DNA from: Limnephilus marmoratus
Lineage: Eukaryota > Arthropoda > Insecta > Trichoptera > Limnephilidae
DNA: 64,000 bases
Assembly (NCBI GenBank): GCA_917880885.1
Contig: OU862920.1
Span: 40,831,019 to 40,895,018, forward strand
Direction of reading: 5' to 3'
The position numbers and the translations under genes are program-made. Shown one piece after another: positions 24,601-33,560 of this stretch. The notes under the pieces are model-generated. The model was not told where the DNA came from and did no database searches. It saw nothing but the letters and a program-made list of their open reading frames with translations. Positions within the stretch are counted from its first letter, which is position 1. The number at the start of each line of letters is the position of its first letter.

Positions 24601-27600
24601 CAAAGTTAATTTAGTAGTTTTTCATTTTAATAAGAGATGTTTCGCATCTCTTCTGAATTATTTGCTATTGATGTACCGCGAACTGAAATTATTGAAAAAA
24701 AAATTCTTACAAATCATTGATCATGTGTTTAGATATTAAAAAGTAAATTTTCAAATTAAAATTTATGTCTGTGATTATTGATCATCAACTAGGGCATAGT
24801 CCACGCACAGAAATCATATTATTTAATATTGCTCCTACTAGTTACCACAAATGACAATTTAAATATATTCTGAATTCACGCTTTTAAAAATTTTATGATT
24901 TTTTAATAATTTATTTATGAATTTAAAAATAATAATTCTAAGGTTCATTCAAAGGCTCTCTAAAACTATAAGCAGTTTTTATGTTTATTTCCGAGTGCTC
25001 AACGTTGAAATTGATTATATAACGGAAGGCCCCAGTGGATATGATTTTTTTTAACAAAAATGGCTCAATTTGAGGTATAATTTTGACATTGTACATTATG
25101 TATAACCCCGCTAAACTTCTAAAGCAGTCAATTTAAATATATTAATATAACATTAAAGCACACACATAACGAGAAACCACAATATAGAAAATATATACAG
25201 CAGAATAACATTTAATTAACTACAGTACGGAGGCATAAAATACATAGACAGACAAATATAACACAGGCATTGTACTCATAGACATTTTTATACATAAGAT
25301 TACAAACAATATCAATATAAAAAATCTTGACCAATTAACCATTTTTTAAATTTTTTGAGATTGGTGTGCAATTTGATTCGCTTTTTATATGTATTGGCAT
25401 TTTAATATAGTAGGTACAAGAAATGTTTGTTGAATTTTCGGAACGGAATAATAAGAATCAGAAAGAGAACAGAATAAATTTCAAATTCTCCAAAACAGAG
25501 CAATGCGAATAATACTCCGAAGAAATAGATTTTCAAAAATAATTAAAATGCTAAAGGAACTTAATTGGTTAACAGTGAAACAAATACTGACCTTGAACAC
25601 GTTGATATTTATTCACAAAATATTAAACAACATGTTACCAAAATACTTCACAAATAAAATCGTATACAATAAGGACATTCACAGACATTACACAAGGACT
25701 TGCAAGGAAATAAGATTAAACAAAAAGGACAAAACGAATACGCAAAACAGTCTGCTGTACAAAGGAATTAAGTTATATAACACACTACCAGAAACTCTTA
25801 AGTCCTCACCAATTGAAAAGTTCAAGATGGATTGTAGGAGCTACATAAAACAAAAACAAAAAATTTTGTGATTTCAAAAATTTTGTGAATTTAAAATATT
25901 ATAATTAAAAAAAAAAAAAAAAAAAAACTGCAATATGAAATATTATAATCAATTAGAAATTTGTAAACTTAAATGTACAAATTACTAAAATAAAATTCAA
26001 ATAAAAAAAAAAAAAAATCAAATAAAAAATAACAGTTTTGCAGTTACGCGATTACTTTTCCTTATTCCCAAACTTTATTATCATTCATGCGAAATTTGTT
26101 TTAAATGATGTTGTGGGGAGCATCTAGTTTTTCTTTGGTCAATGGTTAGAACGCATAACCTATAAAGTACACATTATATTATAAATAATGTTTGAGGAAA
26201 TAATATGATATTACCTTGAAATAATTTTAATGAATCTATTTATTATCTAACTAGCAGACCCGGCCACACGTTGCTGTGGCTAACGAAACACAACGCCATT
26301 ACCCAACCTTTATAAAATCCACACCACCCGCTTGCCAGCTGCCCGCTGCCTGAATTGAATATTTGAATTTCTCGACTTTTCTCTACTATAATAAGCATGT
26401 TTTTATACATATAAACCTTCCTCTTGAATCACTCTATATATTGGTGAAAACCACATGAATATCCGTTGCGTAGTTTAAAAGATCTACGCGCAGTGCGCAC
26501 ATACATTATGAGCGACTTCATCAAATAAAATATTCAAATCAAATACCTACTTACTCTAAGACATCTATTTTCCAATTTCTTCCATAGAACGAATTTCAAA
26601 AGTGACTATAGTACGGCCCGCCAGCCGTTTTAAATCACACAAAAAAATGTTTTCTTTAAATTTCTCGGCTTTTCTCTAATATAATTTACATATATTATAC
26701 ATATAAACATTCCTCTTCAATCACTCTATCTATTGGTGAAAACCATATGAAAATCCGTTGCGTAGTTTAAAAGATTAACGCGCACATACATTTTGAGCGA
26801 CTTCATTTTATACTATGTAATTATTATAATTATATAATGATGATTGATTTGAAAAGTTCTATTTTTTTTCTTTATCATAAGGTGTTGCTGATTGCAATGG
26901 AGTCAACCTTGTAATGGAAAAGACCAATAATTATTGTGAGTTTGTATTTCAATTATGTGTTGCTTATATTAGCATTTGACAATAAACAAAGTGCACTCTG
27001 TTCACCGGGAAGAAATCATTTTAAAAACAAACTAACAGTCACGAAGTGCTTGCAATGTTAAGCAAGATAACAACTTACAATAAAATAATTCTACATATAG
27101 CATTTGTAATAATTTCAAGTCACTTATTGTACTACATTTGAATATAATTTTATAAGGAGAATAAATACTCTATTTACAAAACAAATTTCAAACACCAAAA
27201 ATAATTATTATATGCACATTGAATTGAACCTCCAACGAGAGCCCTGGTGAATATTTTTCAAGGGGAATCGGTAAAATATGAAAAACGAGAGTTTTTTTTT
27301 TTACTTTACAAATCCCTAGGGCTTATGCCAACTTTGGGGATGCTGTGCGGGGGTCTTTTAAGGAAAGAAAGAAGAGGAAATTCTGAGAAGGAAAAAAACG
27401 AGTGTGACCATACAACTGAAGTAAAAGTTCTACTCCATCTCATGGGCGCCCGAAGGGGGGGGCAAGGGGGGGCATTTGCCCCCCCCTGGATTGTTTGAAA
27501 ATAGTCAGATTCTCTAATTAACTCAATGGAGAATCGATTTTGTGAAGCTAACAGTGCACAATTTAACTTAGCGTTGCTACATGGTGGAGCGATCGTTCAG

Positions 27601-30600
27601 CACATTACGTCGTGTAAAAAAATGGCTTAGATCTACAATGTCAGATGACCGTCTGTCTGGATTGTGCATGTTAAGTGTATACAGAGTCAAAGTGAACTGC
27701 AACAAAAAAGACTTCACGGACAAAATTGTGGATATTTTTGGTAGCGATAACAGACGACTCCAGTTCTTGTTTAAAGAATAAATTTTATTTTAAATTTATG
27801 TTGTAATATTTTTTGATATATTTACATAATATATCGTGTTAATAAAAAAATTGTTGCTACAGGATGCCCTTCATTACTACAGTGTCCTGTCCGTTCGTTC
27901 ACCATACAAATACGCTACAGTGAATTAAAACTACATTAAAACATTACTAAAAATATTTTTCCCCCCCCCTAGAAAATTTTCTGCGGGCGCCCATGCTCCA
28001 TCTATATGATAGGAAGAGAGAAAGAAAATGTGCGCGCACACTGGTCTCTCTTGCTCCTGCAGTGTGATACAGACAATATGCCTGCACTGTGTAATGTACC
28101 TGGCTATGAGAGAAAAAGAGAAAGAAAATGTTTGCTCGCACCTCTCTCTCTTGCCCCTACAGTAATATATGAAGTGTTCGCCTCGCTTTATGTAACGCTC
28201 TCGTCACGCATTCTCCAGCTTACTCCCCAAGTCAAGCGTGCGTAAAGAAGTTTTACTTCAAAAAGGTATGGTGGATGGGTAGGAATCTAGGGGTAAATGT
28301 GTCCAGAAGTGACAAATGAATGGATCCATCCCCCATTGCGGTGCACAGCGATGTTCAAAGAGAGTTCCATTGGAAAAATCAAATGCCTTTAATCAATCTC
28401 TTTCGTTTCGGCCTGCCATGCAGTTGGTGTTGGGTTCTCACTGCCTCGCAAACTCTGGACTGCCATCTATAGGTTAAGGTGCTCCCATAGCAGTTGTGCT
28501 CACATGATGCACAGATGGGGCCTTAAAGAGTCGGCGATGTGTGAATGCGGTGCGGTGCAGACCACCGAGCATGTGGTCAACGAATGCCCGCTCCATTCAT
28601 TCCCCGGCGGGATTGATGAGGTCCACAGGGCAACGAGCCAGTGCAGACCTAGATGTCCCCCTCTGACCCCCCACCATACGAAAGAAGAAGCATGCAGTTG
28701 GTGGCCAGAGGCATCCGCCGCCAAGAACCGAACAAACCTCACCCCGTGAACAAAGTGACCATTCGTAACATGGTGACCTATAACCAGAGGTGTCGGTCAT
28801 AAATGGTTCCCGGGGTGGCGGTACCCATAACCTCCTCCCTAATTGAGATAGAACAATAGTCCTATGGTCTGAGTGAATACAGGAACTATGTAAGGAAACG
28901 TACCCATACTATGTGACCAACTTTTTGCAATTTTTAACCCCCCCCCCCCCCCTGGTGACCAAAACCCTAAGCCCGCTCATTGGTGATATTTTGAAGACCC
29001 CCCCCCCCCTAAACCTATCACGTAGTATGGGTACGTTCCCTAAGCAGACTCTACGAAACAATAATAGAAGATCTTAGACATAAAAAGCAAATTTTTTTTT
29101 TTTTTTTTTTTTTTTTAATTACAAATAATTTTTATACAGTAATTAATTACATAGTAGAATATTTGATGTACCCCCATAATTAATGTATGCGCATTCAATT
29201 TTGTTATATACGTATTCCTGTTATGAAATTATTTTGTTTTTAAAATTAATTATTGGTTTTTAGGAAAATAGTGTAGATACAAGAGACCAGCATAAATAAA
29301 TAAAACTCTTTATGCACCAAGAAATTAAGCAGAAAGAAAATTGTTTTCTTGGGGACATAAAAATTTTAATAGTTTATGGACTGCTAAACAGCTTGGTTTA
29401 CAGACTCCACTCACCAAATAGATACAATCACGAGTTAACAGCTACTGACATACAATGTGAACCCTCAATATGAACCCAATGACGTTATATAAATAAATAG
29501 ACTCGCCATAGTCTCATATACTCACAATATAATGTGGAAAGTAAGGAACACTCTTTTGTTTTCAGCGATTTTCAGTATAATTTCTTAATTCAAAAGTTTA
29601 ATCCTGTGCGATAAAGATAGACAATCAAATAATGTGTGTGTATGAATGACATGGATATATGAGCGGGCGACGTATTGCTTGTCACTTTTTGATAGAACCT
29701 TCGCTGTCACCTTTTCTTGAGGCCCACTAGAATAAAAGATCCGGCTGCCTGTCGGAGTTTGATATGTCGAGCTATACAATAAATACAATTGGGCAATGAC
29801 AGTTTTCAAATGGTGGCGATTGTCCAATACTTGTTAGAACTACTGATTTATGTGTTGTTTTACCGCAAGCAAACAAATTAACAGAGTGTTTAGGCTGATA
29901 AGTTTACTTTAAAACAGTGAAGTTTTCTTAGCAACAGAAATTTGGCTGTTGCGCGTCCAGACCCTTTACTTTAATAGGACTTGAATTTTCTCTAATGTCG
30001 TGTAAAACCGCGAGCGGGAAACATGTAAATTAATTGTAATATTTATAATAATCGATAATATTAAGTAATTTGCGTGTACTTACAAATGAAATGTTATTCA
30101 TTCGACTTTACTATTATTTGCCGTGTAATTGAAACATTTTCTCATCACACAGGAGGGCATTTTGACACTTTTTAAAATGCAATTTACTTACTGGTAAGTG
30201 CTGGTAAGACGCAACCTTACTCGACGCATAGCAGTTTAGTACTAAAGTACTAGTTATCGAGATCGGTACAATTGTCTTGTTCTTGTCTTCCCACTTTGAG
30301 ATTTCTACCCCTCGTCTAATAGTATGTAACGTCATAGTATGAACCTAATTAGAAAAGCAGTAGTGATTTCAGGCAAATGCAAATTTTAAAAACTGTAATT
30401 TTATGATGACACTTTATCATTAATAATACCAATGAGTGAAACTCAAATTCCAGTTCTGTAAAAAGCTCCATGGTGTCGCACGACTCGAATTTGAGTCCTA
30501 GGTTATGTTCTTTTTACACACACAATTTACATATAAAAAATAAGCTCTAATACTTGGCTATTCATATCTCTTCTTCTTTTATGTACATTTAAAAAATATT

Positions 30601-32689
30601 GATAAATCTTATTTTATTGAGCACACTGTGGCTGTTTTAATGACGGCGAGTAGCGCAAACCTACATCATGCACTCTTGCCAAACAATGCAAATAATCTGA
30701 AATCAATCTTCCAGGTGGTGTAAAACTATTAATTGTTGCAGTTAAATGGCATTTCATGATACCTAAAGGCGGCGGTTCGCGCCGCGACCGCGACCGTCTT
30801 CGCCTTCAGAGTTCAGTATAGCGCAGTCTGTCGATGAAGTCAGTTGTGTTGTACTGTTATAATTTACACTAATGGAAACCCAAGTAGAGTTACTAATGGA
30901 GGAAGAAGAAGACGATGATTTGTTCTTATATTATTATTACAAATCTAAAAAAAGATTACCTATTAAGGAATTATATACAACTAAAGACCAAGAAGGATCA
31001 TTATCGCTGTTAGTGAAGAATCACCTATTGTTTGACAATGATATGTTCAGGACTTATTTTAGGCTGAATAAAACACAGTTTGTTTACGTATTAAATTTTC
31101 TGAAAAAGACAATGCTTACAAAAGGAAGAATATCATTGAAAATAAATATAATTTAATTTAATTTTAAAATTAATAATTTATTAATTTTTTAAATTTGTTA
31201 ATTTAATTAATTAATTTTTTTCGGAATCTAATTGTGAATTGCATATGCTGTCTGATCAGTTCAATCAGCTTCTCACAGTATTAGTCAGAAAAAGCAGTCA
31301 TTTTTTACAATAAACGCACATACTTATCAAGCGCGACGCGAGACACTACTTGTCCGGGTCGGCGACCGTCTTGCTGTCTCCCGTCTCTGTCTCCTACCTC
31401 GGTCGCGCGCACGAACTGGCCCTCATACAAAGCTAAACAACAAGTACCCGTTGCGGTCGCCTGCCTCCGTCTCTGGTCTCGGTCTTCGGTTGCGGTCGCG
31501 GCGCGAACCGTCACCTTAACACGCTAATGTGACATTATATAAGGGGATGGAATCGCAGCTATATCAATACAATAATGAAATATAATGCACAACAATGGTC
31601 TTTGCAACACCAAAAATTATATCTGAAGAAGGCAAGCATAAAAATAATTACAATATACTGTAAACATCATTCGCCTCCGATATATTAATGCCGCCATTCA
31701 TTAGCTAAATATATATCATAGTTTTAAGACCAAGCAAACGCCAATGTAAAATAATACGCCTACCACCAATGATCTGATAATATAATAATTGTGGGTTAAA
31801 CAGCTTTTCTTGTTAAAAACAACTTCAAAAAGGAGTCACCAAAGGAGACAATTGATGCTATCGCAGTTGTCAATGGGTAGAGAAGATGCAGGGAACCTTT
31901 TCATTCACAGTATAAACAGGGAATATATTTTTCGTAGAAGATTGATGTATTTTCATTACACAGCATTTACAAATGTCACATTTCATGAATAATATAACAG
32001 ATAACCACAACAAAGCTTTAAACAATGGGAAGGAAACTTGCTATGAAATAATATACGTAAAAGTAGCTCACCAACAGGAGAGATTAATGGCTGCATTATT
32101 AAACCTTTCTACGACGAATTAAAACAGAAACAACCTCTCTGAAATACGAGAATCACTGAAAAGGTATCAATAAATTACGTTCTGGTGTATATCACTTCTC
32201 GATATGAACGAACTACATACTGATTAATAATTGTTTACCAAAGAACAATACAATCAAATATTGTCGGATTGTTGACACCCGCGGGAAACGTGATATTTAT
32301 GTCCCTTGTAACTGTCTAATTTACCCCATATCATAATATATGTTTGTTTACAACTACGAAAACAAAGTTAGAAAGTTACACACGAAAAAAATACTAAAAA
32401 TTTTCGAACTTGCGCAGTGACAGATTGACAGATGAGATGATATAAAAGTGGCATAGATAATATGTCAGAAACAAAATGTTAAAAACTCACGATAGGTGTC
32501 GCATAACTTCAACTTTTGCTCCGTTCGTGGAGAATATTGAATGACCGCAACTTTAGCTTCGTTTGAAATTGCAAGAAAACTACTTTTTTTTGTTTTCACA
32601 GTACACGGTATTTTTGCTACAAAATTTTCACAATTCTTTCTTACATTTAAACCAGTGACGCAAACATTGCAAACCATAATATCTAACAC
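15477..32689 (-). CDS. Membrane-anchored, non-catalytic peptidoglycan recognition protein (gene span)
   Basis: Whole-gene view. Exons in coding order are 32689-32491 (proposed), 22377-22195, 20223-20039, 16725-16572 and 15673-15477, with introns of about 10.1, 2.0, 3.3 and 0.9 kb. All junctions are GT-AG and all phases fit (1, 1, 0, 1), giving 918 nt and 305 residues. Predicted layout: cytoplasmic tail 1-98, a basic RRR stop at 96-98, one membrane segment at about 101-125, then an extracellular PGRP domain at about 137-297. This is the type II topology of PGRP-LC-like sensors, which bind peptidoglycan and signal to the Imd/NF-kB pathway in insects. The zinc ligands of amidase PGRPs are absent. 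The orthology to PGRP-LC is not proven. The exon at 32.5 kb is inferred; the other four are secure. Confidence 0.85.
16572..16725 (-). CDS. PGRP gene, central exon (core of domain)
   Basis: Codes for residues 190-240 plus one base of codon 241. It holds the most diagnostic PGRP motif: FNFMVSGDGLTYEGRGWDV at about 204-222, corresponding to the family's YNFLVGGDGxVYEGRGW. The tyrosine that precedes NF in amidases and serves the active site is phenylalanine (F204). N198 is a glycosylation sequon (NLT). The usual GAH segment after GRGW is replaced by VAGDVDSNLNSN. Acceptor ATTCCAG and donor GTTAG fit consensus, and the phase is 0 in, 1 out. Confidence 0.95.
17405..17672 (+). mobile_element. Family E element (CGAGTGCAGTTYACACGCG ends)
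   Basis: Starts at TTCGAGTGCAGTTTACACGC and ends GGGGCTAGAGAAGTTTCAC. Both ends contain the block AAGTGAAAC/GTTTCACTT in inverted orientation in the better-preserved copies. Related copies lie at 45212-45470, 45603-46410, 47553-47905, 49170-49395, 58118-58395 and 59905-60255. It lies in a PGRP intron. It encodes no protein and is of a MITE-like type; superfamily unknown. Confidence 0.7.
17947..18271. mobile_element. hAT MITE, family H1, copy 1 (325 bp)
   Basis: The ends CAAAGATATTGAAATATAAG and (on the other strand) CAAAGATATTCAAATACAGA are inverted repeats of about 30 bp. The element is flanked by a perfect 8-bp duplication, ATGGGATG, at 17939-17946 and 18272-18279. The interior has no coding capacity. 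Two other copies at 47015-47274 and 48151-48475 have their own perfect 8-bp duplications. The duplication length points to hAT; the end sequence is not a classical hAT end. Confidence 0.93.
18440..18830 (+). repeat. Dispersed repeat family F, copy 1
   Basis: This shares an ordered set of blocks with 46890-47500 and with the minus strand of 28640-28835: GCCCCGGGTACCATTTATTG, GTCCGGGTTC...GGATGCGT, CGATTCCTACCAACCCCTCA and a right part ending near ATTCCCTCA. It contains no readable protein and resembles a LINE-associated or UTR-like repeat; the class is unresolved. Confidence 0.65.
19193..19973. mobile_element. hAT-like element with 8-bp target duplication (781 bp)
   Basis: The inverted ends are TAGAGACACTGATTCATAGC (left) and its complement at the right; about 24 of the first 26 bases pair. 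It is flanked by an exact 8-bp duplication, GTAATCGT, at 19185-19192 and 19974-19981. hAT and P elements both make 8-bp duplications; the TAGAG end fits hAT better. The interior shows short broken minus-strand frames but no recognisable transposase domain. It sits in the intron between PGRP exons at 20039 and 16725. Confidence 0.9.
20039..20223 (-). CDS. PGRP gene, exon for start of the PGRP domain
   Basis: Codes for residues 128 (shared) to 189. It contains FEMVSRVQWGAKPPQWPLKP, the family's opening VSRxxWGA motif, at 137-156, then VSNVVLTHTGS at 162-172 and Cys175/Cys181, the conserved C-x5-C disulfide. In amidases the strand ends IxHHTAT, whose first His binds zinc; here the equivalent residue is Thr168, leaving only His169. 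The acceptor is TTGCAG and the donor GTATAA. Joining to the preceding exon makes codon GAT and keeps the frame. Confidence 0.95.
20560..20945 (-). repeat. Dispersed repeat family G, copy 1
   Basis: The reverse complement matches 36165-36530. Shared features include the run of TTAAATGCTGTTTTAGAC-like sequence, ATTTTTGCTCTATTTTAAAC, GAGTCGT...TTATTAAACATTTTC and the region near ATTCGTAATT. Copies differ by many substitutions and small gaps. No terminal repeats or protein were seen. Confidence 0.65.
21686..21974. mobile_element. Foldback element, family P1 copy 2
   Basis: A palindrome whose core (CAGCCCGATTCCCGTATAGA to its complement, 21716-21945) is the same as that at 3458-3691. Pairing extends about 28 bp outward on each side through CACCATCTTTTTTTT and its imperfect complement. 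That outer arm differs from the one in copy 1. It lies in a PGRP intron, about 200 bp downstream of the membrane-anchor exon. Confidence 0.85.
22195..22377 (-). CDS. PGRP gene, membrane-anchor exon
   Basis: Codes for residues 67 (shared) to 128 (shared). An acidic, proline-containing juxtamembrane stretch (EGETPDEPQEDTPLL) is followed by RHYPLRRR and a hydrophobic segment, about residues 101-125 (IFVSIMLAILVFGIVVSLFLL in essence). Basic residues before the segment and the PGRP domain after it predict a type II orientation with the domain outside the cell. The acceptor is TATTTTTAG and the donor GTAATA. Both borders are phase 1, and it splices in frame to the exon at 20223. Confidence 0.88.
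22424..23340. other. AT-rich intronic stretch
   Basis: I see no gene, RNA or repeat that can be supported. It lies in the proposed first intron of the PGRP gene. Confidence 0.5.
23345..23425 (+). repeat. tRNA-like sequence or SINE head (family S2), copy 1
   Basis: This contains a box A-like TGGCCGAGTTAGTTAGG and a box B GGTTCGAGTC. An anticodon-like stem (TTGTC/GACGA) closes the loop CCGGTAA, with GGT at the anticodon position. The acceptor stem does not close, and U33 is absent, so it is not a working tRNA gene. A close relative lies at 49055-49130, which suggests a SINE family. Confidence 0.6.
23426..25314. other. AT-rich intronic stretch without recognised genes
   Basis: There is only AT-rich sequence and short hairpins (for example AGAGATGTTTCGCATCTCT near 24642). 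Nothing coding can be supported. Confidence 0.5.
25315..25440 (-). pseudogene. LINE reverse-transcriptase C-terminal scrap
   Basis: Reading on the minus strand gives a short frame ending KKRIKLHTNLKKFKKWLIG... before a stop, preceded by an in-frame stop. This basic FKKRL/KKWL ending resembles the extreme C-terminus of jockey/CR1-type LINE ORF2 proteins. It lies head to head with the plus-strand LINE fragment starting at 25476. The call is based on short similarity only. Confidence 0.35.
25476..25925 (+). pseudogene. 5'-truncated LINE, C-terminal part of ORF2 with poly-A tail
   Basis: The frame FQILQNRAMRIIL... through a 122-residue open frame to the stop at 25869 matches the C-terminal region of jockey/CR1-like ORF2: xxLQNRAxRxIL near the start, then a helical LTVKQ...LIFIHKILNNMLPKYF block, and YNTLPETLKSSPIEKFK near the end. 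The stop is followed within about 40 bp by a run of about 22 A, as expected of a polyadenylated retrocopy. Everything upstream, including the catalytic domain, is absent. Confidence 0.7.
26251..26822 (-). mobile_element. Helitron-like element with internal partial duplication
   Basis: On the minus strand it starts near CATAGTATAAAATGAAGTCG and ends GCCACAGCAACGTGTGGCCG followed by GGTCTG and CTAG then T. A hairpin (GCCACA/TGTGGC) lies just before the CTAG end, as in Helitrons. The end closely resembles the one at 5832-5863. A unit of about 120 bp containing ATCCGTTGCGTAGTTTAAAA appears twice (about 26380-26520 and 26690-26815). No Rep/helicase is encoded. Confidence 0.7.
27441..27995 (+). mobile_element. 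Deleted hAT element with 8-bp target duplication
   Basis: The ends CATGGGCGCCCG and CGGGCGCCCATG are inverted and perfect over 12 bp. They are flanked by an exact 8-bp duplication, CTCCATCT, at 27433-27440 and 27996-28003. G- and C-runs lie just inside the ends. The interior keeps only the 3' end of a transposase gene (27581-27781), so most of the gene has been deleted. It is inserted in the proposed first PGRP intron. Confidence 0.95.
27581..27781 (+). pseudogene. hAT transposase C-terminal dimerisation domain remnant
   Basis: The 66-residue frame begins with VERSFSTLRRVKKWLRSTM, the hallmark of the hAT C-terminal dimerisation domain, and continues with RLSGLCMLSVYR and a terminal FGSDNRRLQFLF. 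It is closest in style to the ZMYM1/TTF-type hAT proteins. The full protein would be about 600 residues or more; the DDE-like catalytic core and zinc finger are missing. The ATG is simply an internal codon of the former gene. Confidence 0.85.
28395..28640 (+). pseudogene. Non-LTR retrotransposon ORF2 C-terminal fragment
   Basis: The open reading frame gives FSLPRKLWTAIYRLRCSHS, HMMHRWGLKESAMCECGAVQ and TTEHVVNECPLHSF. The CxC...H...C pattern is the zinc-knuckle region found after the reverse transcriptase/RNase H part of several insect LINEs, such as jockey/BS-like. The frame is open for about 80 residues and then runs into repeat family F on the opposite strand. No start or poly-A tail is present. 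Confidence 0.7.
28640..28835 (-). repeat. Dispersed repeat family F, copy 2
   Basis: The reverse complement contains GGGTACCGCCACCCCGGGAA, CCATTTATGACCGACACCTC and a downstream GGCGGATGCCTC, matching the order in 46890-47000 and 18470-18580. It abuts the non-LTR fragment at 28395-28640. Confidence 0.6.
28894..29040. mobile_element. PIF/Harbinger-like MITE with TAA duplication
   Basis: The inverted ends are GGAAACGTACCCATACTATG (left) and the complement of GGGAACGTACCCATACTACG (right). They are flanked by TAA at 28891-28893 and 29041-29043. The interior has two long C-runs. A 3-bp TWA duplication is typical of PIF/Harbinger. It is non-coding. Confidence 0.8.
29044..30763. other. AT-rich stretch without recognised features
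   Basis: There is a poly-T run near 29090-29115 and no supportable gene, RNA or transposon. It lies in the proposed first intron of the PGRP gene. Confidence 0.5.
30767..31516 (+). mobile_element. PIF/Harbinger element with truncated transposase (750 bp)
   Basis: The GC-rich inverted ends are AGGCGGCGGTTCGCGCCGCG (left) and the complement of AGGTGACGGTTCGCGCCGCG (right), continuing through GACCGCxACCG. TAA lies on both sides (30764-30766 and 31517-31519), the expected 3-bp duplication. Sub-terminal repeats of GGTCGC words occur at both ends. A truncated open frame at 30872-31156 lies inside. The ends stand out strongly from the AT-rich surroundings. Confidence 0.92.
30872..31156 (+). pseudogene. 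N-terminal remnant of a PIF/Harbinger (HARBI1-like) transposase
   Basis: A 94-residue frame: an acidic start (EEEEDDD), a lysine-rich segment, then NHLLFDNDMFRTYFRLNKTQ and FVYVLNFLKK. The pattern xxFRTYFRLxxxxFxYLL is the N-terminal helix-turn-helix-like region of Harbinger transposases. The catalytic DDE part (about 250 residues) is missing; the frame ends in AT-rich sequence, so this is a deletion derivative. Context inside the Harbinger termini supports the call. Confidence 0.7.
31520..32400. other. AT-rich stretch without recognised genes
   Basis: A short word AACTTCAAAAAGGAG at about 31820 resembles the start of repeat family D. Otherwise nothing is supportable. Confidence 0.45.
32491..32689 (-). 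CDS. Candidate first coding exon of the PGRP gene
   Basis: An ATG frame of 66 codons plus one base ends at a strong donor (C|GTGAGTTTTT). The leftover base, joined to the exon at 22377, makes a histidine codon and keeps the PGRP frame, giving a 305-residue protein. The peptide (MLDIMVCNVCVTGLN... to ...RTEQKLKLCDTY) is cysteine- and lysine-containing, has no signal peptide or obvious domain, and would be the cytoplasmic tail of a type II protein. A promoter-like block lies immediately upstream. An intervening exon, or a different gene, remains possible. Confidence 0.5.
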
Positions 32690-32800
32690 CTAAACCCACG
32701 GTTCGTAGAAAACGTATTTAGCTCATTGAGGGGGAGAGCGGTGATTGGCTTGAAAGTCGTGACGTAGTTTGAAGTCCATTTTCCACTGGGAGATTTGAAT
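32690..32800 (-). promoter_or_regulatory. Candidate promoter with CCAAT box and CRE-like site
   Basis: Reading on the minus strand upstream of the ATG at 32689: TACGTCAC (a CRE-like site) at about 32756-32763, then GCCAATCACCGCTC (a CCAAT box) at about 32733-32746, and a C-rich stretch. The region is less AT-rich than its surroundings. There is no clear TATA box. Such a pairing is common in TATA-less promoters; transcription has not been shown. Confidence 0.45.
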
Positions 32801-33079
32801 TTACTACAACACAAGTGGCATCAAGCAATTCTGAATGCAATTGCAATTGTTTGTTTATAATACTTTGGTAATATTATAATTTATTAAAACCGGTGGTCGA
32901 AATGAAAGGGGAAAATTCCAGGAATATTGCATCATTGATAATTCATTACCAAGGTTATCAGCGCCCTGTATTTGCTTTTGTAGATATTTAAAAAAATTAA
33001 AAGGTACATTATTTAGTAAACTATCATGACAAGAAGATGACAGGGAAAGCGTTAAAAATAATTCAATTTATACAAAAAC

Positions 33080-33235
33080 AGGGTGGTTAGATACTTCCAG
33101 TATCGCCTTGGTGAAAGACCAGGAATCGAAACGTTGCTTGAATTGGCTTTAGTCGTATTTGGTGACCGTAAGTGAACGGCCAGGTACCTCCTCACCTTCC
33201 TCTTCCTCCAACTCCTTCTCCTCCCCAAGTCGAAA
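33080..33235 (+). repeat. tRNA-derived SINE (family S1), partial copy
   Basis: Only the body is present: ACTTCCAGTATCGCCTTGGT, GAAAGACCAGGAATCGAAAC, TTGAATTGGCTTTAGTCGTA and a pyrimidine-rich stretch (CCTCTTCCTCCAACTCC). It matches the complement of 34745-34890. The tRNA head is missing, so this copy is 5'-truncated. Confidence 0.7.
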
Positions 33236-33430
33236 TAGACCAAACTCTTTTCGTCACAGCTGTATGGAATAATACAATTTGTTTTTTTTTTTTTTACTTT
33301 TAATCAATCTTAATTGTGTCGGAAGAATTCAAATTTTAACACTAATAAGGAAACAAGAAAATTTCAACATTAACTACTGCTCTAATGAGGTATTCTTGAG
33401 AAGATGTGGTTATGAATATGGGTCTTGAAC

Positions 33431-33560
33431 GGTGGAGTAGCGTGCCTTGGAGGGGCCCTGTATCAAAATTAGTTGGGGGGCCCAAATGAAGGATAAAGAT
33501 TTCTTACAAAAGGCCTCTGTACCATTAATACGGCTGATACAGCGGTAGCTACGCCCCTGG
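33431..33560. mobile_element. Short hAT MITE (130 bp)
   Basis: The left end is GGTGGAGTAGCGTGCC and the right end GGTAGCTACGCCCCTGG, imperfect inverted copies of the common hAT end CAGGGGCGTAGC. The flanks TCTTGAAC (33423-33430) and TTTTGAAC (33561-33568) are an 8-bp duplication with one change. The interior is G-rich at the left and has no coding capacity. Confidence 0.75.

Noticed and set aside
30872..31156. A host gene with an acidic N-terminus
   Set aside because: It lies exactly between PIF/Harbinger inverted ends with a TAA duplication and resembles the transposase N-terminus.
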